DNA from: Cyanophora paradoxa
Taxonomy: Eukaryota; Glaucocystophyceae; Cyanophorales; Cyanophoraceae
Direction of reading: 5' to 3'
NCBI GenBank assembly: GCA_004431415.1
Contig: QPMI01000416.1
Span: forward strand, 372,001-436,000
DNA length: 64,000 nucleotides
Of the stretch, positions 41,516 through 51,469 are shown in pieces. A model generated the notes under the pieces. The model did not search any database, had not been told where the DNA came from, and worked only from the letters and a program-made list of their open reading frames with translations. Each line of letters opens with the position of its first letter. Position 1 is the stretch's first letter. A program made the position numbers and the translations under genes.

Positions 41516-42440
41516 TTACTGCGGCCCCTCCCCTCCTGCGCCAGCCTTCCGCCTGGACGCGGATATGTCAACAGGGATCAGGTACCAAGCAAACAGCACA
41601 GACGGGATTGAGATTGAGACGAGTCCCGACTGCACGGAGAACATAGCCGAGATAAGCGTGATGACGAAAGCGAGAATCTGCGTTGATTTGAGCGCCATCC
41701 GCGACCGATCGCGCGCAAGCTGCAGAGGACCAACCTGCCAGAGCGTGACAGCCATCCCGATCTTGGACTTCACGGCCTCGACCTCGACCTTCATGGCGCC
41801 GATCTTGTTGTCCAGTCCCCCGATCTCGGTCTTCATGCTGCCAACCTCGGCGCCGATCTTGTTGTTCAGGCCCCCGATCTCGGTCTTCATGCTGCCAACC
41901 TCGGCGCCGATCTTGTTGTTCAGGCCCCCGATCTCGGTCTTCATGCTGCCAACCTCGGTCTTGACGCTGCCAACCTCGGTCTTGATGCTGCCAACCTCGC
42001 TGGCCATGTTGTTCATGCTGGTCTGCAGCCCACGGACCGCATCCAAGAGCTCGCGAGTCGTGTGCTGCGCCGATGCGAATATGCTCTGCGTGCGCGCATC
42101 AGACTAACGAGCGCGAGAATCGGGCGCTTCCGGCTGCCGACCTTAGACAAGCGCCTTGCGCGCTCCTGCGGATTCTCGGCCGCCAACGCGTTCTCAATGT
42201 CGAGGATATGGTCGATCGCTGCACGACCGCAAGCGCTCAGCGGAAAAACGAGGCCCCGGATGCGGCGCGAATGCGCTCCGAACCTTCGTCGGGCGAATGG
42301 TTGCGTGGGGCGCTGGTGAAGATAGCCCGCGTGCTGACGAGCTTGCAGAATGGTCCGCGGCGAGCAGCAGCGGCCGCCGGTCTCAGGGCAAGCGTGCGGG
42401 TGGAGAAAGCGCCGAAGAACAACATCGTCGGCGCTGCCAT
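41516..42440 (-). CDS. Coiled-coil, probable organelle-targeted membrane protein (left copy)
   Basis: Three exons on the minus strand: 42440-42284, 42218-42142 and 42103-41516 (GT-AG introns, phases exact), 273 residues. The N-terminus MAAPTMLFFGAFSTRTLALR followed by an Arg/Ala-rich stretch looks like a mitochondrial or plastid presequence. The middle is a long coiled coil made of near-perfect repeats of EVGSMKTEIGGLNNKIGA (17-residue period) after AVRGLQTSMNNMASEVGSIK. The C-terminus has two hydrophobic segments (ILAFVITLISAMFSV and ISIPSVLFAWYLI) and a basic tail. This resembles DUF1640/MCUR1-type organelle proteins with a coiled coil before a C-terminal anchor, but no family motif proves it. 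A second copy lies at 50524-51469. Confidence 0.7.
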
Positions 42441-42796
42441 TTGGATCAACACAGATGCTGAGGTTGGGATCCTAACCCGGCAATGGCGAATACCCTTCCC
42501 GAGGCCCGGAATGCCGCGCGAGCGGCCGCAGGAAGCACGCGCGCACCTGGGAAGGGCCTCGGGCGGTCGGAGCGGCGGGCGCCCCGAGAGTGTTGCGCGA
42601 AGTCTCCGGTCGACTGGCGCAGGAGCCCGCTTTTATAGGGCCGGGTTTTTCCTATTTCGACCGAAGATGCGAGAGGAGAGAGCCGCGGGAGGGAGAGGAA
42701 GCCTGGGAAGCCTCGGAAGCTTCTGCTGTATGCAAAAGGCTCAAGAGGAGACGGAGCTAGGCGCAGGGAGGCCGGACAAGGGCGGTTCAACCGCGG

Positions 42797-43217
42797 TTGT
42801 CCCTGCGGGGTACGCTGACTTCGCTGGCTGCACGTTTCGAGCGCGCTGTCGACCTGCTGTCCAGCATCATCGCGCGCGTGCACGCTGCCCGTGCGGCCAG
42901 CCCTCAAGCAGGACCTCAAGCGGAGGCTGCGGATGGGGACCTAACCTCGATGTTCGACGTCAGCTCGCTTCTGCGGCGCGTTGGCGGGCGTTTCTCCAGC
43001 GCTAAGCATGCGGTGGCTTTGCTCGTCCCGCGAAACCGGTCCCCCGAGCGGCCCCAGCGCCTTCCAACTCGTCCCAGGCAGCCTGGCGCTCGGTTTCGCC
43101 GTCGAATCGCGCGCTTACCGCCCGCAGCGGGCTCTGGGAGTGGCCATGAGTCGACAAGCCCGTCGGAAACGTCTGGGCGACTCGGCCAGCGCCCGTCCGC
43201 CCCGCTCCCTCGGATGC
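42797..43217 (+). other. GC-rich open stretch, possible exon of a divergent gene
   Basis: A plus-strand frame without ATG reads a plausible amphipathic segment (LTSLAARFERAVDLLSSIIA, then SMFDVSSLLRRVGGRFSSAKHAVALL) and is conserved in the right duplicate. There it runs on in frame into the ApbE N-terminal exon. A real exon, a former exon and a chance open frame all remain possible. Confidence 0.3.
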
Positions 43218-43319
43218 TCGCGGAGCCGCAGCGATCGGAACTGGTTCTTCCAACTGCTCGAGCCAAGCCGGGCAATGTGTGCGTGCATTTCTCGCCGCCC
43301 GCCCGCGTCGCGGCACTGA

Positions 43320-45400
43320 TCGAGATGCGGCCAGCAGGACCCCCTACAGGTCGGCCTCGCGGCGAGGGGTGCGGGGGGCGTAGGGGGAGAGGATGGCCGC
43401 ATCGCGGTCAGGTCCGTTGTCCCAGTACCCCGTTCGCGTACCCCCTCCGTCGCTGACCGCGATGCGGCCAGCGGGACCCCCTACGGGTTGCGCTCGGCGA
43501 CGGCGACGCTGGCGCAGAGCGAAGGCACGAGGATACGGGCGAATGCGACACATCCAACGCCGGCAGTACGAAGAGATATCGTCCTCGTACCCCCCGCGCG
43601 GCGCTGACCGTGATGCAGCCATCGGCAGCCCCTAACGGCCGGCCTCGGAGGGCGGGACGAGGTGGCGGGAATGGCTTTGTCGCGTTCACAGTACGGAGAT
43701 CGACTTTTGCCCTCGTACCCCTCCGCACGGCGCTGACCGTGATGCAGCCATCGGCGGCCCCTGCCGGCCGGCCTCGGAGGGCGGGACGAGGGGGCAGGAA
43801 TGGCTTTATCGCGTTCACAGTACGGAGATCGACTTTTGCCTTCGTACCCCTCCGCGCGGCGCTGACCGTGATGCAGCCATCGGCGGCCCCTGCCGGCCGG
43901 CCTCGGAGGGCGAGGACGAGGGGGCGGGAATGGCTTCATCGCGTTCACAGTACGGAGATCGACTTTCGCCCTCGTACCCCTCCGCACGGCGCTGACCGTG
44001 ATGCAGCCATCGGCGGCCCCTGCCGGCCGGCCTCGGAGGGCGGGACGAGGGGGCGGGAATGGCTTTATCGCGTTCACAGTACGGAGATCGACTTTCGCCC
44101 TCGTACCCCTCCGCACGGCGCTGACCGTGATGCAGCCATCGGCGGCCCCTGCCGGCTGGCCTCGGAGGGTGGGGCGAGGGGGCGGGAATGGCTTTATCGC
44201 GTTCACAGTACGGTGATCGACTTTCGCACTCGTACCCCTCCGCGCGGCGCGCCACGGCGAGCCTCGCGATGCGCCGAACGTCGGGCCCTGGTGCGCGCCT
44301 ACGCCTCGCGCGGCGTACGCGACGGGCTGACCGGGATGCGGCCAGGTCGGCTCCCTCGCGCGGACCGTTGGAGGGGGGTACGGCCTCGGGCGGCGAAGCC
44401 GTAGGGGGCGGAGCTGGCCGCATCGCGGTCACGTCGAACAGGTGCGCGTGGGACGCCTCCCCGCGCGCCGCGCACCTCGCCGCCGCCGCTGACCGCGATG
44501 CAGGTATGGCCGCTCCCTCGCGCGGACCGTTGGATGGGGGGTACGGCCTCGGGCGGTGACGCCGTAGGGGGCGGAGCTGGCCGCATCGCGGTCACGTCGA
44601 ACAGGTGCGCGTGGGAGGCCTCTCCACACGCCGCGCACCTCGCCGCCGCCGCCAACCGCGATGCAGGTATGGCCGCTCCCTCGCGCGGACCGTTGGAGGG
44701 GGGTACGGCATCTCGACTTTCATCCACGCATGCTTGGATGACCTCTTCCTCCGGATTCTACGCGTACGTACGTGCTCCGCTGTATCCCTACCCATTGGAG
44801 CTGACCGAGATGCAGCCATCCCCGCCCCCTATCTCGGCGTGCACGGCAGCGGCTCTGTCGCAGTCGACCTCGGGCCCCTCGGCGCGCCGAGATCGGGACG
44901 TGGTGCGCGCCCTACGCCTCGACCGCGGGCGCGACGGGCTGACCGGGATGCGGCCAGGTCGACGTCGGCTCCCTCGCGCGGACCGTTGGAGGGGGGTATG
45001 GCCTCGGGCGGCGGCGGTGTAGGGGGCGGGGCTGGCCTCATCGCGGACACGTCGAACAGGTGCGTCCGAGCCTCGGCGCCTCGTCCCCTACCCCTCTCCC
45101 GACCTGACCGCGATGCAGCCATCCACGCCCCCTGGTAGAGGCCGAGGCGAGGGGGGTACGGCTTCGGGAGGCGGCGGCTCGTAGGGAGCAGAGGCGGGGA
45201 TGGCTTCATCGCGGTCGGGGCCGTGCTCGTCGCGGGTGCCCCCCCTGCGCCTCGCCGCCGCGCGCCGTACTCGCCGACCGGAATGCGGCCAGGCCTAAGT
45301 GCGCTCCCTCGCGCGGACCGTTGGAGTCGGGGTACGGCTCTGGAGGCGGGCGGGCGTAGGGGGCGAGGATGGCGGCATTGCGGTGGGTCCGTCTCTCCCC
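43320..45400. repeat. Tandem array of hairpin-forming units
   Basis: About a dozen units, each with a left arm like CTGACCGCGATGC(A/G)GCCA and a right arm like TGGC(C/T)(G/T)CATCGCGGTC, so every unit can fold on itself. The core 43612-44250 is regular: left arms start at 43612, 43741, 43870, 44000 and 44129 (129-130 bp period) and each unit carries CGTACCCCTCCGC. The outer parts (43320-43600, 44330-45400) have longer, more diverged units with GGACCGTTGGAGGGGGGTACGG. Long open frames here follow from the 129-bp period (43 codons) and shift at the 130-bp step, so they are not taken as genes. Confidence 0.85.
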
Positions 45401-45539
45401 ACGACCTGAATCCACATAGCCACATAGGAAGGACCTGAATCCCCGTGACGGCCCGGTCCCTGTCGGGCGGCCCGAGGGTATCAGGAGGCCCCGCAGGGAC
45501 AAAGAAAAATATAAGGTCAAGTAGTACTCAGGATTACTC

Positions 45540-45620
45540 ATCTTATCTGACAAGTTACATCCGGGCAATGAGACGCTCTCGGGGGTTCTTGACAGTGCTG
45601 GATTTGATTCTGAGGACGGC
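45540..45620 (+). repeat. 85-bp direct repeat, copy 1
   Basis: Matches 46253-46333. Open frame with SYLTSYIRAMRRSRGFLTV, followed by a stop after about 10 residues. Confidence 0.8.
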
Positions 45621-46252
45621 GCAGGCCGAAAGTTAGCTCGTAGCGCGCCGTGCATCATTTTGCCGGGCGAGTCGCCATTAGTTTTGGCGGGCATTTTGAG
45701 ACCTTCCCGTGCGCCAGGGCGTGCTAATAGAAGCCTGGAAGCCGGTAATTACGTTGTGGCCCTATCTAGCACGCTATTGAATGACTCGTATCCGTCGGTT
45801 TCTGAGCTGGAAAGGCACGGGCGGACTGGGAATCGGCTCTCAAAATTGATCTCGGGAAAAACCCTATTAGGGAGTCGTTCTCCCCCGCCGCAATGCCCGC
45901 GCGACCTGAGCTTTTCGTCAAATACTCTACAGATACACAGGCGGGCGCTGATATTATCTCCGGAAGCTCGTTTGTGCCAGTAACCCAGTCTCCTTTTGAT
46001 GGCAGCTAGAGACTCATGATCATGATCATGTGCAAAGAAGTGCGAAGTCGCCGCGCTGAGCATATGGGCACAAACGAGCTGACGAGAACTTCATAGTCAG
46101 ATTCCCCACCCTCGAAATGGGCGGGGTGCAAATGTGGAGTCAGTCGCGGACCCAGATGCCAGATGACGGGGCCGCGTCAGGTCGAGGGGGCTCTTCGAGA
46201 CTGTCAATTTGCCCCAAGATGCCTCGACAACAGAAATCACCAAGGAAAGCAT

Positions 46253-46333
46253 CTTATCTGACAAGTTACATCCGGGAAATGAGACGCTCTCGGGGGTTCT
46301 TGACAGTGCTGGATTTGATTTTGAGGATGGCGC
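46253..46333 (+). repeat. 85-bp direct repeat, copy 2
   Basis: Matches 45540-45620. It continues in frame into the GC minisatellite at 46345. Confidence 0.8.
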
Positions 46334-46344
46334 TAGAGACTCAT

Positions 46345-47295
46345 GAGCCGCGCCTGGCCGTCCGCCGCCTCCACCGCCGCCCGCCGCGCCTCTGCCCCGC
46401 CTGGCGAGCCGCCGCCGCTCGCCACGCCTCCGCCCCGTCAGCCGAGCCTCCGCCGCCGCCCGCCGCGCCTCCGCCCCGCCTAGCGAACCGCGCGGCCGCG
46501 CGCCGCGCCTCCGGCCCGCCCGGCGGAGCCCCGCCGCCGCCCGCCGGGCCTCCGGCCCGCTCGGCGAGCCGCGCCGCCGCCCGCCGCGCCTCCGCCCCGC
46601 CCGGCGAGCCGCACCGCCGCCCGCCGCGCCTCCGCCACACCCGAAGAGCCTCGCGACCGCCCGCCGCGCCTCCGCTCCGCCTGGCGAGCCGCGCCGCCAC
46701 TCGCCGCGCCTCCGCCCCGCCTGGCGAGCCGCGCGGCCGGCGCCGCGCCTCCGCCGCGCCCCGCGAGCCGCGCGGCCACCCGCCGCGCCTCCGCCCTGTC
46801 AGCCGAGCCTCCGCCGCCGTCCGCCGCGCCTCCGGCCCGCTCGGCGAGCCGCGCCGCCGCCCGCCGCGCCTCCGCCCCGCCCGGCGAGCCGCACCGCCGC
46901 CCGCCGCGCCTCCGCCACACCCGAAGAGCCTCGCGGCCGCCCGCCGCGCCTCCGCTCCGCCTGGCGAGCCGCGCCGCCGCTCGCCGCGCCTCCGCCCCGC
47001 CTGGCGAGCCGCGCGGCCGGCGCCGCGCCTCCGCCGCGCCCCGCGAGCCGCGCGGCCACCCGCCGCGCCTCCGCCCTTTCAGCCGAGCCTCCGCCGCCGT
47101 CCGCCGCGCCTCCGCCCCGCCTGGCGAGCAGCGCCGCCGTCCGCCGCGCCTCCGCCCCGTTCGGCGAGCCGCGCCGCCGTCCACCACGCCTCCGCCCCGC
47201 CCGGCGAGCCGCGCAGCCGCTTGCCGCGCCTCCGTCCCGCCTGGCGAGCCGCGCGGCCGCCCGCCGCGCCTCCGCCCCGTCAGCTGAGCCTCCGA
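46345..47295. repeat. 40-bp GC minisatellite with higher-order structure
   Basis: About 24 units of a 40-bp (occasionally 39-bp) repeat, consensus near CCGCCGCGCCTCCGCCCCGC then CTGGCGAGCCGCGCCGCCG. The variant CCACACCCGAAGAGCCTCGCG occurs at about 46635 and again about 46915, 280 bp (seven units) apart, so a block of seven units has itself been duplicated. The period is not a multiple of three, and long open frames on both strands are composition artefacts. Confidence 0.9.
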
Positions 47296-48430
47296 AGAAT
47301 GTCTCTTAAACTGCGACGATCCGAGGCGGCTCACCCATCCCGGCGATCTGGGCATCGTCAGCCACGCGCTCGCGCGTCGCTGGCCAAATGCTGTGCTTGG
47401 CAGGCGCACCCGAGGCGACCGCCGATCGGAAGGTTGCGTCGGTCCGCGCGCTCACGCAGCGCCCGGCCAGTCCAGAGTCAGAGGCACTGCGTGAGCATCT
47501 TAGAGGGACGCGCTATGCACCGAAACATGCGAGAGAGCTCCGCCGGCGACCAGTGCCGCATCCGCGGCCGGCCGCGCCGGCGTGCACCTCAACCCTCCAA
47601 ATCGACCGCGGGGCTGTCTGGTAGAGGTACAGCGGATGTGAGTGAGCTGAAACGCAGGCAGAGAACTCGGCACGGCGAAGTCGCCCGGCGCGGGGTTGCG
47701 GACCGGCCGCCGGTCGATCTGCGGTAGATCGGCGCGTCGCTGGACCCGCAGTTACACGCCCGCGTGCTATTAGCTGCCGCGCGCTGCCTGCCGCAAGCAC
47801 CCGCGAAGGTGCCGCAGCGCGAGTAGCGGTGCGCAGCGCCGTCTGCGCCTAGGGCAAGCGAGGGCCGCAAGAGCCGCTGGCAGTCGCTTCTGCGGCCTCG
47901 AAAAGCTGAACTACGTGTACGGCGCGGCCGCCGTGGCGGCCCTGCCGCTGTGAGCCTCGGAAAGCTTTCCAACAGTCGTGTACCCCAAGCTTCGCCCTGG
48001 CCCCTGGCCCCTTGGCCCCTTGGTGCCTTGCTGCAAGCTGCAGGCTCGAAGGAAGGCTGCCGAGCGGACGCGCTCCAATATCAAGCGGCTCGGTTCGTCG
48101 AATCCTCCGGGGTCTCGAATCGCTGCCCGCGTCTCTGACCCCGCTTTTCAAACCAGGCCGAACGGACTTGCTGCCGCCGCAGCGAACTTCGTCGGCTTCT
48201 AGCGCAAACGATGCTCGAAGGTACTTTCTTGCATCCTCTGGCGCCTCTCGCCGCCTGTCGCCCGCCTAATTTCAAACGCACAGCGTTGCTTCAGGGCGGC
48301 TGGCGCCCGGTTGCGGCTGTGAACGCTCACGATCGCATCGCTGTCGACCTCCTTGTTGCCTTTGTTGTCCATTCCTCCCGCGGCTGTCGCCGGTGAGCGT
48401 TCTGCCGCTGACAGGCACGCGCAGAACGTA
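47296..48430. other. Noncoding or unresolved stretch
   Basis: GC-rich sequence with short open frames on both strands and no recognisable motif. A CTTGGCCCCTTGGCCCC-like short repeat lies at about 48000-48025. Confidence 0.45.
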
Positions 48431-48784
48431 GGTGGCGGCAGCGGAGGCGAAGCAAGGTGCTTTTCGTTTCCTCTCCTTTGATTCAATCCCTCACTCCGCT
48501 GGCGGGCCAGGGAGCGGGCGTGATTGGTCCCCGCGAGCAGAACACCACCGCCCAGTTCGCCCGGCGCCTTCTTCCGCAGGCCAGGTGCTCGCTCTTGTTT
48601 CCACTAAGGTGGCGGCAGCGGAGGCGAAGCAAGGTGCTTTTCGTTTCCTCTCCTTTGATTCAATCCCTCACTCCGCTGGCGGGCCAGGGAGCGGGCGTGA
48701 TTGGTCCCCGCGAGCAGAACACCACCGCCCAGTTCGCCCGGCGCCTTCTTCCGCAGGCCAGGTGCTCGCTCTTGTTTCCACTGC
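48431..48784. repeat. 177-bp tandem duplication, two near-identical copies
   Basis: Copies start at 48431 and 48608 (GGTGGCGGCAGCGGAGGCG) and look identical over their length. The period is 59 codons. On the minus strand each boundary reads CCACCTTAG then TGGAAACAAG, which could be a splice acceptor. Confidence 0.88.
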
Positions 48785-49330
48785 TCGCCCTTTGATCTTG
48801 TTGTAACGCCGGCGGCGTGCGCAGCGCAGCGCGTGCCACTTTCCGGACGTGTGGCCCAGCGGCTGCTGGGATCGGCCTCGGAGTTCATGCTTGCGGCCGC
48901 TCGGGCGTAGGCGCGGTCGTTTGCTGTCGCGCATATTTCTTCTCTTTCGATCCGAGCGCAGCGAGCTCTTCGCCCTCGCCCTCACCGTCGCGGTCGCGGT
49001 CGCAAGCTGCCGGCGCGCCTCGGAGATCATGCTTTCGGCCGCTCGGGCGTAGGTGCGGTCGTTTGCCGGCGCGCACGCTTCTTTTCTTTCGATTGACTCT
49101 CCAAGAGCAGCGAGCGCTTCGCCCTCGCCATGAGCGGACGCGGAGCGATCGCAAGCTGATCTTCTGCCTCCTCCCCTCGCCGAGGTGCATAGCCGCCTGC
49201 GTGCCGGCGTTGCCTCTTTCCATGCGATTCGAGGTCTCGCTAACCAAGTTGCGCATGGCACAGCGAGCGCGGCGAGGTGCAGAACGACCTGGTGCGGGCC
49301 GCATCGCTTCACCCGTTATCCTCCAGCTTC
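48785..49330 (-). other. Possible minus-strand coding region with a duplicated helical segment
   Basis: Two related blocks about 145-150 bp apart (about 48880-49000 and 49020-49150) both contain GCAAACGACCGC..CCTACGCCCGAGCGGCCG on the minus strand. In one frame they read IERKEACAPANDRTYARAAE and IEREEICATANDRAYARAA: similar helical peptides preserved across a frame-changing indel between the copies. This suggests coding history, but no start, stop or full splice model could be fixed. Confidence 0.3.
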
Positions 49331-49569
49331 TGACTCGCACATGCTAGTGAATTACTAGTACTACATGTGAATCCCTAGAACCGCTCCCTTCAGCCTGCTC
49401 TTGCTAGGCCCCACACTGCCTCCCGCGGATTTGCTGGAGGCTATCTGTGCTGCCTGATTCAGTGTTGATGTGCAGCCTAAATTTACAGTCTCTAATTCTA
49501 GACTGCGGAGCAACCAGCTGCTACCGAACCCTAACAGAATCGAAGGTTTTGCAACACTCCAAAAGTGCA

Positions 49570-49960
49570 GATATAGGCAGCGGCAGCAAGCCAGAGAAGC
49601 AGAGCAGAGAGGATCACCGTACCCCCCTCGGTGACCACGCCCGCGCCTACGTATTGCCCCCGGCGACCGACCGACTGTGGCGGCAGCAAGCCAGGGAATT
49701 TTTTCGAAGCAGAGCAGAGAGGATCGCCGTACCCCTTGGGTGTCCACGCCCGCGCCTACGTATATATATATACGTATTTGGCCCCCGGCGACTGACCGAC
49801 TATAGCTAGCTGTGGCGGCAGCAAGCCAGAGAAGCAGAGCAGAGAGGATCGCCGTACCCCTTGGGTGTCCACGCCCGCGCCTACGTACGCGTATCGCCCC
49901 CGGCGACCGACCGACCGTGGGGGCAGTAAACCAGAGAAGCAGAGCAGAGAAGAATACGCT
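49570..49960. repeat. GGCAGCAAGCCAGAGAAGC tandem units, expanded
   Basis: Four to five units of the same 85-130-bp repeat seen twice at 40770-40930, with small insertions (TATATATATACGTA at about 49760; TTTTTTCG at about 49699). Confidence 0.8.
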
Positions 49961-50523
49961 GCGGGGTACGGGGCCGAGGTAAGCTCCGCACTGTACCCCC
50001 GCCGAGGCGCCCCTCGCTGACCGGAATGATGCCAGGCCGACCCCCTACGGCGCGGTGGGCCGTGGATTGGCCTTCCCCGCCCCTAGACCCTTCCCTCCCC
50101 GCCCCGACCCCCTCCCGCCATCCAGCGCGCCGTTCTCACGAATAAAAACATGCGAATCGCGTGCTATTCACTCGCAGAGACAGGGGCGGGGGCGGGTTCG
50201 GAAACAGGGGACGGGGCGGGTGGTGCGGCGAGGCCGGGAAGCTCGACCTTGACACCAAAATGATGAAAGGTCGAGAGAGGCACGGAGAGAAGCGCGATGC
50301 AGCCGATGAATCGAGCAGAAGAGAAAGCGCTAGCTCGCTAGAACTGCATATCCTGCCTTGAGCTGATATGTACAAAATGCAATTATGTGCTGGGGAGGTA
50401 CGGGGAAGCCGGCGGCAATGGGGCCGCGGGGTCCGGGCAGGAAGGTCGGGCAGTGAACGGCGAGGCGGGGCGTGCGTGGCGAGGGACTGGGCTGCGCGAG
50501 CATGGCGGTCCCGGAGGGCCAGC

Positions 50524-51469
50524 TTACTGCGGCCCCTCCCCTCCTGCGCCAGCCTTCCGCCTGGACGCGGATATGTCAACAGGGATCAGGTACCAAGCAA
50601 ACAGCACACACGGGATTGAGATTGAGACGAGTCCCGACTGCACGGAGAACAGAGCCGAGAGAAGCGTGATGACGAAAGCGAGAATCTGCGTTGATTTGAG
50701 CGCCATCCGCGACCGATCGCGCGCAAGCTGCAGAGGACCAACCTGCCAGAGCGTGACAGCCATCCCGATCTTGGACTTCACGGCCTCGACCTCGACCTTC
50801 ATGGCGCCGATCTTGTTGTCCAGTCCCCCAATCTTGTTGTCCAGTCCCCCGATCTCGGTCTTCATGCTGCCAACCTCGGCGCCGATCTTGTTGTTCAGGC
50901 CCCCGATCTCGGTCTTCATGCTGCCAACCTCGGCGCCGATCTTGTTGTTCAGGCCCCCGATCTCGGTCTTCATGCTGCCAACCTCGGTCTTGACGCTGCC
51001 AACCTCGGTCTTGATGCTGCCAACCTCGCTGGCCATGTTGTTCATGCTGGTCTGCAGCCCACGGACCGCATCCAAGAGCTCGCGAGTCGTGTGCTGCGCC
51101 GATGCGAATATGCTCTGCGTGCGCGCATCAGACTAACGAGCGCGAGAATCGGGCGCTTCCGGCTGCCGACCTTAGACAAGCGCCTTGCGCGCTCCTGCGG
51201 ATTCTCGGCCGCCAACGCGTTCTCAATGTCGAGGATATGGTCGATCGCTGCACGACCGCAAGCGCTCAGCGGAAAAACGAGGCCCCGGATGCGGCGCGAA
51301 TGCGCTCCGAACCTTCGTCGGGCGAATGGTTGCGTGGGGCGCTGGTGAAGATAGCCCGCGTGCTGACGAGCTTGCAGAATGGTCCGCGGCGAGCAGCAGC
51401 GGCCGCCGGTCTCAGGGCAAGCGTGCGGGTGGAGAAAGCGCCGAAGAACAACATCGTCGGCGCTGCCAT
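50524..51469 (-). CDS. Coiled-coil, probable organelle-targeted membrane protein (right copy)
   Basis: Same three-exon structure as the gene at 41516-42440: exons 51469-51313, 51247-51171 and 51132-50524, 280 residues. It differs by an in-frame 21-bp insertion that adds one seven-residue coiled-coil heptad (GLDNKIG near 50815-50840) and by a few substitutions near the C-terminal membrane segments (LISAMFSV to LLSALFSV). No stop or frameshift was seen, so both copies look functional. A whole-heptad length change keeps the coiled-coil register. Confidence 0.7.

Larger units (their letters stand above)
40745..43217. repeat. Segmental duplication unit, left copy
   Basis: Nearly identical to about 49570-52259. 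It holds the coiled-coil membrane-protein gene, its upstream region and a GC-rich open stretch. Similarity stops after GGATGCTCGCG (43217), where the right copy continues into the ApbE coding region. The copies differ mainly in number of short tandem units and a few small indels. Confidence 0.9.
45401..46344. other. Spacer containing an 85-bp direct repeat
   Basis: No confident gene. The segment CTTATCTGACAAGTTACATC..GATTTGATT occurs at about 45540-45620 and 46253-46333, with a handful of substitutions. Both copies keep the open frame SYLTSYIR(A/E)MRRSRGFLTV. Confidence 0.6.

Noticed and set aside
43481-44432. Repeat protein with 43-residue units on either strand
   Set aside because: The 129-bp tandem period creates open frames on both strands. 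One unit is 130 bp, which breaks the register.
43320-45400. CRISPR array
   Set aside because: Units are long, contain inverted arms and have no unique spacers of constant length; the genome is eukaryotic.
46117-47727. A 536-codon open frame rich in Arg, Pro and Ala
   Set aside because: It is the 40-bp minisatellite read through. The period is not a multiple of three and equally long frames exist on the other strand.
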